A DNA stretch of 64,000 nt, taken from the NCBI RefSeq assembly GCF_963583255.1, contig NC_084815.1, positions 16,601,807-16,665,806 on the forward strand, in the 5' to 3' direction. A program made the position numbers and the translations under genes. Below are positions 21,810 through 33,669 of the stretch, one piece after another. The DNA comes from Pyrus communis. Taxonomy: Eukaryota; Streptophyta; Magnoliopsida; Rosales; Rosaceae. The notes beneath the pieces are model-generated. The model did no database searches. It was not told the origin of the DNA and saw only the letters and a program-made list of their open reading frames with translations. Every line of letters begins with the position of its first letter. Within the stretch, counting starts at the first letter, position 1.

Positions 21810-23480
21810 ATGCAAATGACGATGTACCTATAGTCAAAGCACAGAGGATGATCACAAACATATCAAACTTTCACACATGTAAATTATTATTATTATCTAC
21901 TTTGGTATTTTGTAGGAAAAATCAAATTACATTATAAAATAAAAAATAATCCATAATAATTAACGTACTAGTGTGAAAAATGTGGAAAAAAATATGCAAC
22001 ACTCGTGTTTACATCCTCTACACTTGAATGATGGTTACATCGTTGTTTGGACTATTAAAGTCCTTCAAACCCTCATGAATGGTATTATTTGTTTGAGCGC
22101 AAAACTTATAAACATTCATAATAATGATGTGTAAGTGTGAAAAAAGTAAAAAACAAAAACTCGTAATAACAAGTTTTACAACTTTTATGAAGAGGCCAAT
22201 TGCAAGATTTGACATCATAATTCATAATCCCTAGATTTTTATTTAATCGTTGATTGTCGTTTACGTTTATGGTTTATTCTTTTCATCAGATTTCATTTTT
22301 CAAATTTTTTTTTTTTTAACATGAACTTTTAACGGTTGCAAAAAGATGAACGGTTTGGATCGTTGATATCACTTTCAGATTTTTACGGTTAGTGAAAATG
22401 TTGCTCAGAATTTATAGTCAACGATCCGAACTGTTTATCTCTGCATCTGCTATAAAAATCATGTTTTAAAAAAAGAAAACATGTAAAAACGAAATTTGGT
22501 GAGAATAATGGAGCATAAATGTAAACGATAATCGAGTTGATCCCTTAGCGAAAGTTGTAGAGCTTATCATTATGTGCATTTGTATATTTTTGTTTACATT
22601 TTTCACACTTATACATCAATCATTATGAATTTTTATTAATTTTGCACTAGATGATTCCTTATTGGATTAGGTTTCCGTGTCTTGTGGAATAAGTATGGTT
22701 AATTTCAGCGAAGTCGTCGTTCTTCGCCTATTGCTCCGGAACAGGATGATGGTGGTGTCGTTACTTCGTATGTGCAACTTCGCTACAGATGTTGTTAAGT
22801 CCAAGACTAGACTTCTGAGATATTCATATTTCAATCCCCCTAAATTCGGAAGGAAAATTATGGTCCCAAAGAATATCTTTTAAAAAAAATCTTTAAATGA
22901 TGATAAATAGAAATAAACAAGGGTGCTGTTAAATTCACCTCATTGTCTTATTTCTCCATCGACATTTTAATGAAAATGTTAATGACTTATTGAAACCTCC
23001 ACCAAATTTTGACAAATCTAATTATTAATATTATTTTCATACTTTCTTCAAAAAAAAAAAAAAAATTAGACAGTTTTATTTTTGACTTATCATTTTGAAG
23101 GTGTTCATGATAAGTCAAATATTATAGCAAATTAAGGTAAGTAGGCCCCATGAATAAAGGAAATAGATGACAAAAAACAAATATAGCATGTACTACGTAA
23201 CAAAACGAAACAAACTATCAAATAATTTCAATACTTGAGAATGAACACATATATTCATACACACACAATTATATCATTCGGGATGAATTTAGAAATAGAT
23301 ACAGATCGGAAACCAATGTAATCATATTCAAAATTGTAATCGAATAATATTCATAATTTAGAAATGATTATCCACAGTCATAAATTTAACGGGTTGGATT
23401 GCTATCTCCATATTAGATAAAGTTTATGCCTTGTCGTTGACCTGTACCAACCGTTGGACTTGGTGTTATTAGTTTTGTCT
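21810..23480. other. Intergenic AT-rich stretch
   Basis: Apart from the duplicated segment at 22667-22860 no gene is recognised. Words such as TTTTTCACACTTATA recur near 21565, 22126 and 22600, suggesting decayed repeats. Confidence 0.4.
22667..22860 (+). repeat. Diverged duplicated segment, copy A (pair with 43045-43240)
   Basis: GTGTCTTG, AAGTATGGT, TCAGCGAA, AGGATGATGGTGG, ATGCA and ACTTCTGA occur in the same order here and at 43045-43240. The similarity by eye is moderate. The open frame here (22677-22883) is broken in the other copy, so a coding role is unlikely. Confidence 0.6.
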
Positions 23481-23570
23481 TTTGATTGGACCGTGATTTA
23501 GGGCATGATGCACCCACGGGATTTTCGCGGAAACATCCAAAACATTCTTTCCCTCTTCATTTGGTCACTA

Positions 23571-23595
23571 CTCTCTCTCTCTCTCTCTCTCTCTC
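23571..23595 (+). repeat. (CT)n microsatellite in the probable 5' leader of IKU1
   Basis: Twelve CT units in a row. Pyrimidine tracts of this kind are common at plant transcription starts and in 5' UTRs. It lies 5' of a likely untranslated exon that ends at 23775 before GTAATATC. Confidence 0.7.
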
Positions 23596-23952
23596 AAGTC
23601 CTAAAACCGCCATTACCGACGGCAACCCCGGCACTACAACCACCTTCTTGAAAACCCCCAAATCCCCAAATCCAAAACCCTAAAATCGAGTATAAACATC
23701 CCCCCACCTTCTTCAATTCTTTGCAATTTCAGACGAATCCGTTCTCCCTTTTCAAGCTCGGAACTCAAATTTAAGGTAATATCACTATATGAGGTCAACT
23801 TTCAGTTTTTGGAGTTAGGGTTTTTGTCTAATTTCAATATCAGTGAGGGGTTTTGTAGAGGGGTTTGAATTCAGTTGGGGGTTCAATTGCAATTTCCTTT
23901 TCAGGTTGCAGTTAGGGTTTTGAAGGGTTTCAGTTTAAATTTTTGCTTCAAT

Positions 23953-24030
23953 TTTATTAGTGTAATTGTACAACAACAACAACAACAAAAAGCCTTTTCC
24001 CACTATGTGGGGTTTATTAGTGTAATTGTA
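23953..24030 (-). mobile_element. 42-bp RTE LINE stub with 18-bp target duplication
   Basis: TTTATTAGTGTAATTGTA stands at 23953-23970 and again at 24013-24030. Between them are only 42 bp: (CAA)n plus AAGCCTTTTCCCACTATGTG and GG. This is the same 3' end found in the RTE LINE at 18964. It is an extreme 5' truncation, within the probable 5' UTR intron of IKU1. Confidence 0.93.
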
Positions 24031-25886
24031 ATCTCTCTAAATTTGTGTAACGTAGGTAGGGATTCTTGTGTTGGAGAAGGAGTTGACCATTGAATTGGGG
24101 GCTGTTGCTTGCTTTTGCTGCACCTGCAGGTTAAAATCTCAACCTTTTGCCTTCTGTGAATGTATTGGTTGCTCGCTGTGAATGTTCTGGTTGCTTGCTG
24201 TTACTGTGAAATGGTGAATTGAACTTTGAACTAACAAAATTAGAATGTAATTTATTAGATTTGCACACTAACAGGATTACTTTACTCATAAATTTATTAA
24301 TATATGCAGTGGAAAATGTCGTGAAAACATTTAAAACAAATTCAAGGTATACTGTATTCCGTTTCAAAATTTGGACTTGGAGTAATAGAAAAATCTTACA
24401 TGAGGTGGACATGGTTGAGAGAAGGGGAGAGAAGGAAAACATAAAGAAACTAAGGGGCAATTACGGTTTGAAGTGTACTTCTATTGAGTCATCAGTTGAC
24501 GGCAAAGAAATCTCCCTCCAACATTATAGGTGGTTGGCCTTCATCTCTATGTATTCATTTCGAGAGTTCTTAGCTATTGAAGAGATGTCAGAGGGGCTTA
24601 CCAGAGACAGCTTAGAACCATTAGGCCTTTTCCTTATATACTGAACCAGTGTTCTATAACTTGAATTTCATAAAAATTAGTCAGTCTTCCAATAATTTGA
24701 GTTAAGATCACAATTAAAATTTTGCTGGAATGAGCATTTCATTGGTATTGATTAAGCGATAGAAGCACTGATTCACAGAAGCCTGTGGTTAGATAGGGGT
24801 AGACATAACAGTCCTTGCCTAATGGTTTTGAGGAGGACACTTTTTGTCTCCTACAACCTTTGTTAAACAATCTATGAAAGTTAAAACAATAGGAAGGACT
24901 CGGTCGTTGCCTTCTACAAATAAAACCAAAAATTACAAAGTTAGTTTAGCATTCAATGTCAAACCTAGATTAACCATATTGGACCCAACACAAAATGAAC
25001 GCAACGAAACATGGGCATCACAGATTTCAAACTGAAATTGGGACAAATGTTGATGGAGCACCACTAACTAATCAAAGTTGTTCCAATACTTGAGTGTTGA
25101 GTGACTTCTTATGAGTCCTGCAAGTTCCTATATTTCAACACAAATCAGAAGAGAGAAGGAGGATTTTGGTTGAATTTTTTAAAACCCCACATGTTCCCTT
25201 GGTCAATTAACTACCCTAAAACAGTAGAATTTCATTTATAAATGGAAATCAAGTTTTAATTCCCTTTACACATACAAATCTATTTTTTTTTTCCGTCTCA
25301 AGTAGTTAAGTCCCTTTTCACATGCGAATCCATCTCTTTTCATTTCAAGCAGTTACTCTTTTGTGTCATTCACAAACTGTATCAGCATATACCTTTTTCT
25401 ACTCCAGTATTTTATCTGCACTTTCCCATTACCCTGTCGCATTTTAAATTTGCTATACGCTCCTTCATAACCTTTGGGTTATTTATTGTAGTTTTTGAAT
25501 TCCAATTCTTTATGTTGGTCTTAGGACTTCTAACCTTTCTGTTGATAAGGGTTCAGTTTTTGAATTTCAGATTGGATATTAGATATTTGTTTTAAGTTCA
25601 TTTTGGAGGGATTTACTTGACCTTCGGTTTTTAGCATGCAGGTTGCCAAAACTGAATTGAATTGTTCTTCCATTTATAGCATGCAACACTGAATAATGTT
25701 TAGCCAAATACGTATATTTTCTCTGGCCTAGTTGAGGCTGAGATTCAGGCAGCTGGGAAGTGGTGTTTAAGCTTCAATTTCAAGTTTTGGCTACAGTTTC
25801 AAAGTTTATCAGAATGGTTTAACTTTGTGAGACACTGTCAAAGTTAAATTGGTAGCTGGTGTGAGTTTGTTGGAGTTTTGTTCAAG

Positions 25887-26825
25887 ATGGATAACTCTGC
25901 AAACATGCATAATGATCATTTGGGTGTGAACAAAATGGGGAAAAATATAAGGAAGAGTCCTTTGCACCAACCCAAATTTGGTAATAATGACGCCCGGCAA
26001 CAACCTCAACCTCAGGTGTACAATATAAGCAAGAATGATTTCCGGAACATTGTTCAGCAGCTTACTGGTTCGCCATCGCAAGAACCTTTGCCTAGACCTC
26101 CCCAGAATCCGCCAAAGCCCCAAAGTATGCGGTTGCAGAGAATTCGACCTCCCCCATTAGCACCTATCAACAACAGACCCTTAAACACACCTCCAGCTCC
26201 TCTTCCTGCAGGCCCACCACAGGTTCCCTACAATAATAACTTCATTAGGCCTCCTCAGTTTGGACATCCATCACCTACACCAATGCCACCATTTCCACAT
26301 GGAGATTCAATGTGGCAAAATACAGCTGAATCTCCTATCTCGGCATATATGCGGTACCTTCAGAGTTCAATGTTAGATCCAACTCCAAGGGGCAACCAAC
26401 CTCAGCCTCAACCACAAGTTCCAGGTCAAATGCAGTCTCAGCCACCATCAACCGGTTTACTTCCTAACCCATCCGTATCTACTCACCCACCCCCGAGAAT
26501 GAATGCCCCTGGGGCACATGTGCCTAATCTACAGCACCCACAGATGAATGGTCCTCCCCTCTTACCGTCACCAACTTCACAGTTTTTATTGCCATCCCCA
26601 ACGGGTTACATGAACTTGTTGTCTCCACGGTCACCTTATCCATTGCTTTCACCTGGGATGCAGTTTCCTCCACCCTGGACCCCCAATTTTCAGTTCTCTC
26701 CAATGGGCCAATCAGGGCTATTAGGTCCAGGGCCTCAACCCCCACCTTCTCCTGGCGTTTTGTTTCCATTATCTCCTTCAGGGTTTTTCCCCATTTCAAG
26801 TCCAAGATGGAGGGATCATCACTAG
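25887..26825 (+). CDS. IKU1: HAIKU1-like VQ-motif protein
   Basis: 312 residues with no coding intron. The start is the MDNSANMHN Met at 25887; an in-frame ATG three codons earlier (25878) is less like the family. Near residue 40-60 it carries QVYNISKNDFRNIVQQLTG, containing the FxxxVQxLTG motif by which VQ proteins bind WRKY factors. The rest is Pro/Gln-rich and ends SPSGFFPISSPRW, like Arabidopsis IKU1 (VQ14). IKU1 is nuclear and acts with the IKU2/MINI3 pathway in endosperm growth and seed size. It is shorter than the Arabidopsis protein in the Gln/Pro middle. A 5' UTR intron from 23776 to about 25642 (ending AGCATGCAG) is likely. Confidence 0.93.
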   Translation: MDNSANMHNDHLGVNKMGKNIRKSPLHQPKFGNNDARQQPQPQVYNISKNDFRNIVQQLTGSPSQEPLPRPPQNPPKPQSMRLQRIRPPPLAPINNRPLNTPPAPLPAGPPQVPYNNNFIRPPQFGHPSPTPMPPFPHGDSMWQNTAESPISAYMRYLQSSMLDPTPRGNQPQPQPQVPGQMQSQPPSTGLLPNPSVSTHPPPRMNAPGAHVPNLQHPQMNGPPLLPSPTSQFLLPSPTGYMNLLSPRSPYPLLSPGMQFPPPWTPNFQFSPMGQSGLLGPGPQPPPSPGVLFPLSPSGFFPISSPRWRDHH

Positions 26826-26829
26826 TTGG

Positions 26830-29800
26830 CACAACATTGTTAAGCATGTGAGTCCATACATTCCCTTGTGCTCTTTCTTAATGTGGACTCGTCGACTACT
26901 TCTAGGAGCTTCTTTTGTGAAAAATATACTGTATTCTGGTAGCGTAAGTGGCTTTTTGGGCTACCTGTAATGTTCGCTTCTCTTTTCTTTATTTTTCTTT
27001 TGTTGACACCTTCTCTGCAGCTTTTTTGAATCTTGAATCTGTATCAGCTCATATCTTTTCTTCTAATTTAGTTATCTTTTGATTAAATTGTAGTTTGTTG
27101 TCAATTTTCTTCTTCAGTTAACTGGCAAATGGAAGGAATTTCGCATTAGCAATTATAGATTCGTTGTACCTTGTCACGTTCAATCATGAAATCATTGCTG
27201 TGTTGATCTTAGGTTAATGAATTGCAGAATTGATTCTCTTTACGAAAATATATAATGTAATATTTTTGTGAAACACGAATGTTGTTCACGCATGATTGTG
27301 TTTACTAGCTTTGTCTTGAATGTTCTTCACTTTGTTCAAGTATTTTACTACTTGTCTAAACTCTAGGGAAGAAAAATGGTGCTGGTTTGTGTATTTATTT
27401 GTTCAAACATTCGATGACCTTCCGATGACCTACTTCGTTACCGTAGAACAACGAACATCGATCTTTTATAGCTTGAGTAGAAGTAATCCTTACATTTGAG
27501 ACTCAACTTACACGAAAATGTCAACTACAATCGATATGCACTAACAGCTGGAAAGCATGGACTTGATGGAAGAAAGTGTTGGACAGGTCCTATTCATTAC
27601 CCTCAACTCCTTATCATCTTTCCAGCAGACCCTCCGCCACTAATCTCGCATATTGGTCCGGCTCCATCGTCGCAAATCTAATTGACGCAGAACCAATTGA
27701 CCACCACCACCACCGCAGATCCGTTCCACCAACGCCGCTAATACGTTGGAGAGAGGGAGACAATTTGTATCGTAAGTTTAGCGAGCCAGTTACTTTCTCT
27801 CCCCTTCTCGCTAGATTTAGCGAGGAACTGTGCACAATGATAAACTCCCGGTTAAAATAACTAGCTTATTGAACTTGTGTTTTTGTGAGTTTTGCTCAAT
27901 TTTTAGTTTAAATAGCCAAAATTCCTCTTTCAACTAGTCTCATCGGAGATGCTCTAACCGTCGAAATCAAGCACTTAATATAATCTTTACAACGTGCCGC
28001 GCATCTCATGGCACTTGGATGCTGTCCCCTGCCACATCCAAGCTAATTTCACGTAATAATTCGGCTTGAAAGACAAAATTGCCATCATTTAAGTTATTTT
28101 GATTGAAAGCTTTAAAAATGTGAGCACATGGAATACTGATCACATCCTGATGTGGAAAGAAAGACGGATAGATATTTAACCAAGACTTATGTTGTAAAAT
28201 GGAAAATCCAACGAGAGACTTTAGATGCAAAAGTAGATGCTCTTAAGAAATTGAACTTCAAACTTTATACTAATTCGTTTCTAATTATATTAGAACTTTG
28301 CATTCATTTACCAATAAAATTTAAATTACTATTTTTTAAAATCTCTCACCGCTTGAGCTAGCTCAAGCATTTCATATGGTTACCCAATTACAACTCATTG
28401 TTCAAACTCCAAAGCCTAAATAACACCTTTGAGTCTTTCGCTGGGCAATCGGTCTCGATATGACGTCGTACCTGTTCGGCCAAGAATTTCACTGGGAAAG
28501 ATCTCTAGCTTGAGCACACAGCTCCCTGAGGAGTTGGCACTTTGGTTGGTTGTCAAGTTCCTTCTTGCTGAGAGGTTGCAAGAGGAGAGCAAAGTTAATT
28601 CTGAAAGGTGCCTTTGTAGGGCCTTAGGTGTAGGCATTGAGGCTCACAATCAAAACTAGCTAAGTGCTCAGGCATGCCACTGCCATCTCGGTATGGCAAA
28701 TGTAGAACAAGTGTGTTTAAGTTGATTACTTGCGCCCCAAGTTATTATGGCTTCTTGTTATCAAAGGATTGTCGTGGATGAGTTAAGTCTACATTAAGTT
28801 CTTTTCTGTGCCTTGAGACCAAGGACTTTTAGTTTATTATCTTGTATGCTTTAAAGGGTGAAATCCAGATCTGGCTTAAGCCATTGGTCTAATTCTCATT
28901 CATCTTTTATGATAGTAAAACCACTAAGTGAACCAGATCTGAGGACCAATGGAGCTTCTGATCACCAAAAGACTGGAAATAACTTGAATATATACTGTAC
29001 AATACATCATAATGCCAGATCTACTAATGGAAAGACGAAACAAAGAGCGTCGGGCAAGGTTGAACGTCTTGCAGTCTTTTCTCTTTGTGATTACAAAGGG
29101 TTGTGTGTTTGGAATGGATGGATGGTAAACAAGTTTACATGAGCGAATCGATACTACGCCACTAGGGGTGATAGCAAAGCTTTAATCTAGACAAAAGATG
29201 GCTTTTGTAGGGAATGATCCTAAAAAGGATTCAGATTTGGGTTGATTACAACTTTTAGATGCAAATTTGGCTTGAAAGCAGAGTTTGTATGTTTGTTTGT
29301 TTGATTGGTTGAGTGTCCTTGTCTCTGGGCCCTGTTTTCCCTTTTGTAGGAATGATCTTGGTTGTTGCAAGCTTTGCCCGAAAGCACTTCAGTGAGTCAT
29401 CACCTTTTTTACATGTTCTGCAATTCAGAAAGTATTTTTGGGCTGAGAGTAGGTTAATTTCCATCGGTTGTCACTTCCCTTGTAAGCACCTAACCTTTGC
29501 ATTAATGAGGGGCCGTCATATTGTCTTTGAGATGGATGGATGGGCTTGGTGCTGGGCCTCGGGCAAGTTTCATTTCTTTTCTTTTGGGCTTTCTTTCCTT
29601 TAAGTCCAAAGTCTAAATATTAACCCAAACAGTGCCCCCTTCAATCGTTGTCGAGCCTGCAACTCAAGGCGTAAATAATGACTGAACAACCGCCACCGTC
29701 GCACGCCCTTACTTGGAACTTGTGCCATTTTAATGCAACCGTTTGTGAACTGGACCCTTACACTAACCCACGATCTCTATTATTACATAATCCCTTTTTA

Positions 29801-30550
29801 ATCCCTTGGTAAAATATCTTAAGTCATTTCAAACCTTCAATTCCTCAAAACTTCCCATGATTCCCATAATTCCTAAAAAAAATTCTTGTTTTCGGCTTCC
29901 TCTTTCCTTATGACTTCAATTTTTCTTATCCCTTTTCTTTTCAAACTCAATCAATGGCCCCGAAAACCACCCAATCTTGACCAACCACTCAACCTTGATC
30001 CTCTTATGAATCTAGTGAAGGTATTACCACCTTGAGTCGTTTGCTCAATAGCCTTCATCGTCCTCGTGCAGGCCTGCATTCTGAACTTTTCTTTGAAGAG
30101 GGGGAGTACACTCACTAAGACCTGCATGGACTTCTCAAATTCCAATTGCAGTAGAGACCAACATGCCTAAGGTCAATTGGTTTACTCCGAACCCGTTTAT
30201 GGCTTAGTCGGGCATTTCCTCTTCTAAGTGGTCAAACCATCGTAGCGGCTTTCCTTTGATGAATGATGAATAATAAAACGTTGTTTTTCACCCCTTCAAG
30301 GAACGCGAAAAACGTGGGTCCCACAGAAAACGGACCCATTCCAACACACCCAACCCAAACCCCTCAAAACGGACCTGTTCTTGTTCCTCCACTTGGGTCA
30401 TCACTCATCAGGTGTTCCAATTTCTTTTTCCAAATATTAATAAAAAATTCGTTACACAAGTTGACCAACGGCCGCCCCCCAAAACCCGTTATTTGTTTTT
30501 TATTTTGTTTTTGCTCGTCAACCTTTGTTTCTTCACTTTTCTGGTTCTGG
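26830..30550. other. Intergenic stretch between IKU1 and the pseudokinase gene
   Basis: 26830-27300 is probably IKU1 3' UTR and downstream sequence. The remainder has short frames on both strands with no recognised product. Around 28866-28960 AGATCTGG/CCAGATCT and CCATTGGTC/GACCAATGG words form a loose inverted repeat. About 29620-29660 resembles an LTR junction (AACCCAAACAGTGCCCCC), but no partner was found. Confidence 0.4.
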
Positions 30551-30559
30551 TTCTGGTTC

Positions 30560-31324
30560 GGTTTTGTCTAATGACCACCAAACCGCCTGATCGGCAGGCG
30601 GTTCAGATGGATGCTTGTCCGACCACGACTTCCTTCTTCCTTGGAGGGACAACGTTGAATCTTTTAGTTTGATTCCGACTAGACACCAGACAATACCAGA
30701 AACTCAAACGGTCTGTAATTTTTTCTTTTTTTTTTGTCTTCTTTTTGTCTGGTTTTTCTTTTCCTTTCCTTATTATTTTCAGTTTCCTTAAATCTTTGAT
30801 TTGTTTCCTGTTGATGTTGGATTGATCAGATTATTGGGTCAGGGACAGAATTCGACGTGTAGTGGTGTTCTTCTTGGAATTCCAGCCAGCTCAGTTTGAA
30901 TTTTGACTCGAGGTACGCCTTTTTTTTATTAATTTCATGAAAACCCTTTCATTATTTTCAATTTTCTTGATCTATTTTCCTAATCTCAAATAAAATGGAA
31001 CAATTTTGGAGTGTTCGAGATTTTTTGTTTTTTGGTTAAACGATAGATTTTGTTAGTTTAGGTGTTAGATTAGTCACCGACAGACAGTTCGAACCATGTT
31101 GTCATGCAATCGCACACTTTTCCAAAGGGACGCTTGCGAGGGTTTGGGATTTTGGGTTTTGATGCATGTATGGTTATAAAGTTGTAATTTTGATGATCAA
31201 ATGTAATTAAACCCCTTGTGTTCGTTTCGTGTTTTGATCGTTGTATTGGCAGAGGATCGTGAGATTTCGATTGGAGTTTGTTTGCTTGATTTCTGTCGGG
31301 AAATTTTTTGCCGTGCGAGTCGGA
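30560..31324 (+). promoter_or_regulatory. 5' UTR with leader intron of the pseudokinase gene
   Basis: A donor at 30913 (GACTCGAG|GTACGC) and acceptor at 31252 (TTGTATTGGCAG|AGG) define a probable 340-bp leader intron. It is T-rich. An ATG at 31241 lies inside this intron and would not be used. The transcription start is not resolved. Confidence 0.6.
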
Positions 31325-33665
31325 ATGGAACAATTCCGGCATATTGGGGAGGTTTTGGGAAGTATGAAGGCTCTGATGATGTTAAGAGATGAGATTCTGA
31401 TCAATCAATGCCAGTGCTGTTTGTTGCATGATGTGTTCACGTTGGCGTTTGACACTATCGGAGAGGAGATCCTACTGAACCTGAAACTCGAAGAGAAGAA
31501 GACGAAATGGAAAGCGCTCGAGCAGCCTCTGAGGGAGCTGCACAGAGTTTTCAAGGAAGGGGAGCTGTACATTCGGCATTGCATGGACGCAAAAAACTGG
31601 TGGGGGAAAACAATCCTCCTCCATCAGAACAAGGACTGCGTCGAATTTCACATTCATAACTTGTTCTGCTACTACGCGGCCGTGATTGAGGCGATTGAGA
31701 ATGCTGGAGAGATTGCGGGGCTCGATCAGGAGGAGATGCACAAGAAGAGGATTCTGCTCACAAGGAAGTATGATAGAGAGTGGAATGACCCCAAACTTTT
31801 CCAATGGAGATTTGGGAAGCAGTATTTGGTCCCGAAGGCGATCTGCAACAGGTTGGAGAGTGCTTGGAGGGAAGATAGATGGCAGCTTGTCGAAGCTCTG
31901 AAGGTGAAAAAGATTTCAGGATCCTTTGGTTTGACGAGGAATGAGCAGCAACTTGGAGACTTGCTGCTCAAGAAACTCGGTGGGTCGGAAACCTTAAATG
32001 GGAAGCTCTTTCCGAGCTCAATCTTACTGGAATCTGAGTACTACAGCGTTAGGCGGTGGTTAGGAGGAGGAACGCAGTACAAGGAGATCCAGTGGTTGGG
32101 GCAGAACTTTGCCATGAGACACTTCTTTGGGGATATTGAGCCGTTGAATTCGGAGATTTCAACTCTCCTCGCACTTTCCCACCCCAATGTGCTGCAGTAC
32201 CATTCGGGGTTTTATGATGAGGAGAAGAAGGAATGCTTTCTTGTTATGGAGTTGATGAACAAGGATCTGCACTGCTACATGAAGGAAAACTGCGGCGCGA
32301 GAAGGCAGGTATTGTTTTCAATCCCGGTAGTGGTTGATATCATGCTTCAGATTGCAAGAGGCATGGAATATCTGCACTCTAGGAAGATCTACCATGGGGA
32401 GTTGAACCCATTGAATGTCTTTCTCAAGGCAAGGAGCTGCACAGAAGGCTATTTTCAAGTAAAAGTCTCAGGTTACGGTTTATCATCCGTGCACAAATCT
32501 ACTTATCGAAAATCACAGCAGAAGAACGAAATCAACCCTTTGATTTGGTGTGCCCCGGAAGTCCTAGCTGAGCAAGAGCAACCAGGAAACAAAGGTCTTA
32601 CCAAATACACGGAGAAAGCGGATGTATACAGCTTCGCCATGCTTTGCTTTGAGATCTTGACAGGGAAGGTTCCCTTCGAAGATTCACATCTCCAAGGGGA
32701 CAAGATGAGCAACACTATAAGAGCAGGAGGGAGGCCTCTCTTCCCCTACCCTTCACCAAAATACCTCGTCAATTTAACCAAGAGATGCTGGCACAGTGAC
32801 CCCTCTCAGCGCCTGAGCTTCTCGTCCATCTGTCGCATTTTGCGCTACATAAAGAAGTTCCTTACTCTGAACCCCTATGACGATCAGCCTTTACTGCAAT
32901 CCCCTCCTATGGATTACTGCGAGATAGAGACATGGTTCCTGAAGAATAGTTCAGCTGCCGAATACACCGATTTATCCTCAATATCGCAACTTCCATTCCA
33001 AATGTTCTCTTACCGGCTAGGGGAGAAGGAAAAGACTAGCCCAGACATCGTGAGGGTTAGTAGTCTGGATTCCTTAAGTGATACAGCATCAGCGATTTGC
33101 AAGCAAAAATCTCCGAACGGCAAAGTTGACACTGTGTCCATTGCAGAAGATCCATTCGCACCACTAAGCGAATCGAGGTCCATTTGCTCTGATGTGAGGT
33201 CTGTTTATGATCTGAGGTCAGTTTGTTCCGAGGCTCCAATGCAGAGAACTCTCACTGCGAAGAAACGTCAAGACGCGACAGCTAGAAAAGCCTCAGGTCA
33301 GCCAATAATTTCACCTTAATCCATTTCTGTACAATCAGCTGATTACTTTTTTAAGCCAGGGGCTTCTGTACTTTCTCCGTTAACAATCTTGACTGGGAAA
33401 ATGTTGATCAGGTTACACTGGGACATCAAAAACACCAACCACAGCAAGGACATCAACACAAAGACTTTCAACACCAAGACTTGCGTCGCCAAGATTTCCC
33501 TCGCCAAAACTTGCTTCACCGAAACTTCCGCCTGCAAAACCATGTCAACGCAGTATGAAGACAAACCAAAGCCCTCCACCGCCAAGTCCTATGAACACAA
33601 AGAGTAGTGCGAGCCGAAGCAGGCACAGAACGAGGGGGCACGTTTCGGACTCGGAGATACATTAG
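31325..33665 (+). CDS. MLKL-like pseudokinase (DUF1221/HeLo-type N-terminus), two coding exons
   Basis: Exons 31325-33296 and 33412-33665 join across a 115-bp GT-AG intron to give 741 residues. The start MEQFRHIGEVLG follows the leader intron. Residues 1 to about 230 are the helical DUF1221 domain (KTKWKALEQPLRELHRVFKE, KLFQWRFGKQYLVPKAIC), equated in the literature with a HeLo-like bundle in plant MLKL proteins. Residues about 235-540 are kinase-like, but the ATP-binding Lys is Arg (FAMRHF), HRD reads HGE (IYHGELNPLN) and DFG reads SGY (VKVSGYG), so catalysis is unlikely. The tail is Ser/Pro/Lys-rich and ends GHVSDSEIH. Relatives are linked to immunity and cell death. Read through without splicing, it would end early at 33319. 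Confidence 0.92.
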
Positions 33666-33669
33666 GCTT

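Larger units (their letters stand above)
23540..25886 (+). promoter_or_regulatory. Probable 5' UTR and leader intron of IKU1
   Basis: A first untranslated exon probably ends at 23775 (TTTAAG|GTAATATC). A good acceptor lies at 25642 (TTAGCATGCAG|GTTGCC), with another at 24129 (TGCACCTGCAG). The intervening sequence is T-rich. It holds a 42-bp RTE stub and no recognised gene. Transcript limits are inferred. Confidence 0.5.

Noticed and set aside
26524..26847. Minus-strand frame across IKU1
   Set aside because: Antisense of the Pro-rich region; no domain.
31241..31324. 28-codon N-terminal extension of the pseudokinase
   Set aside because: The ATG lies within the leader intron, and the family starts at MEQFRHIGEVLG.
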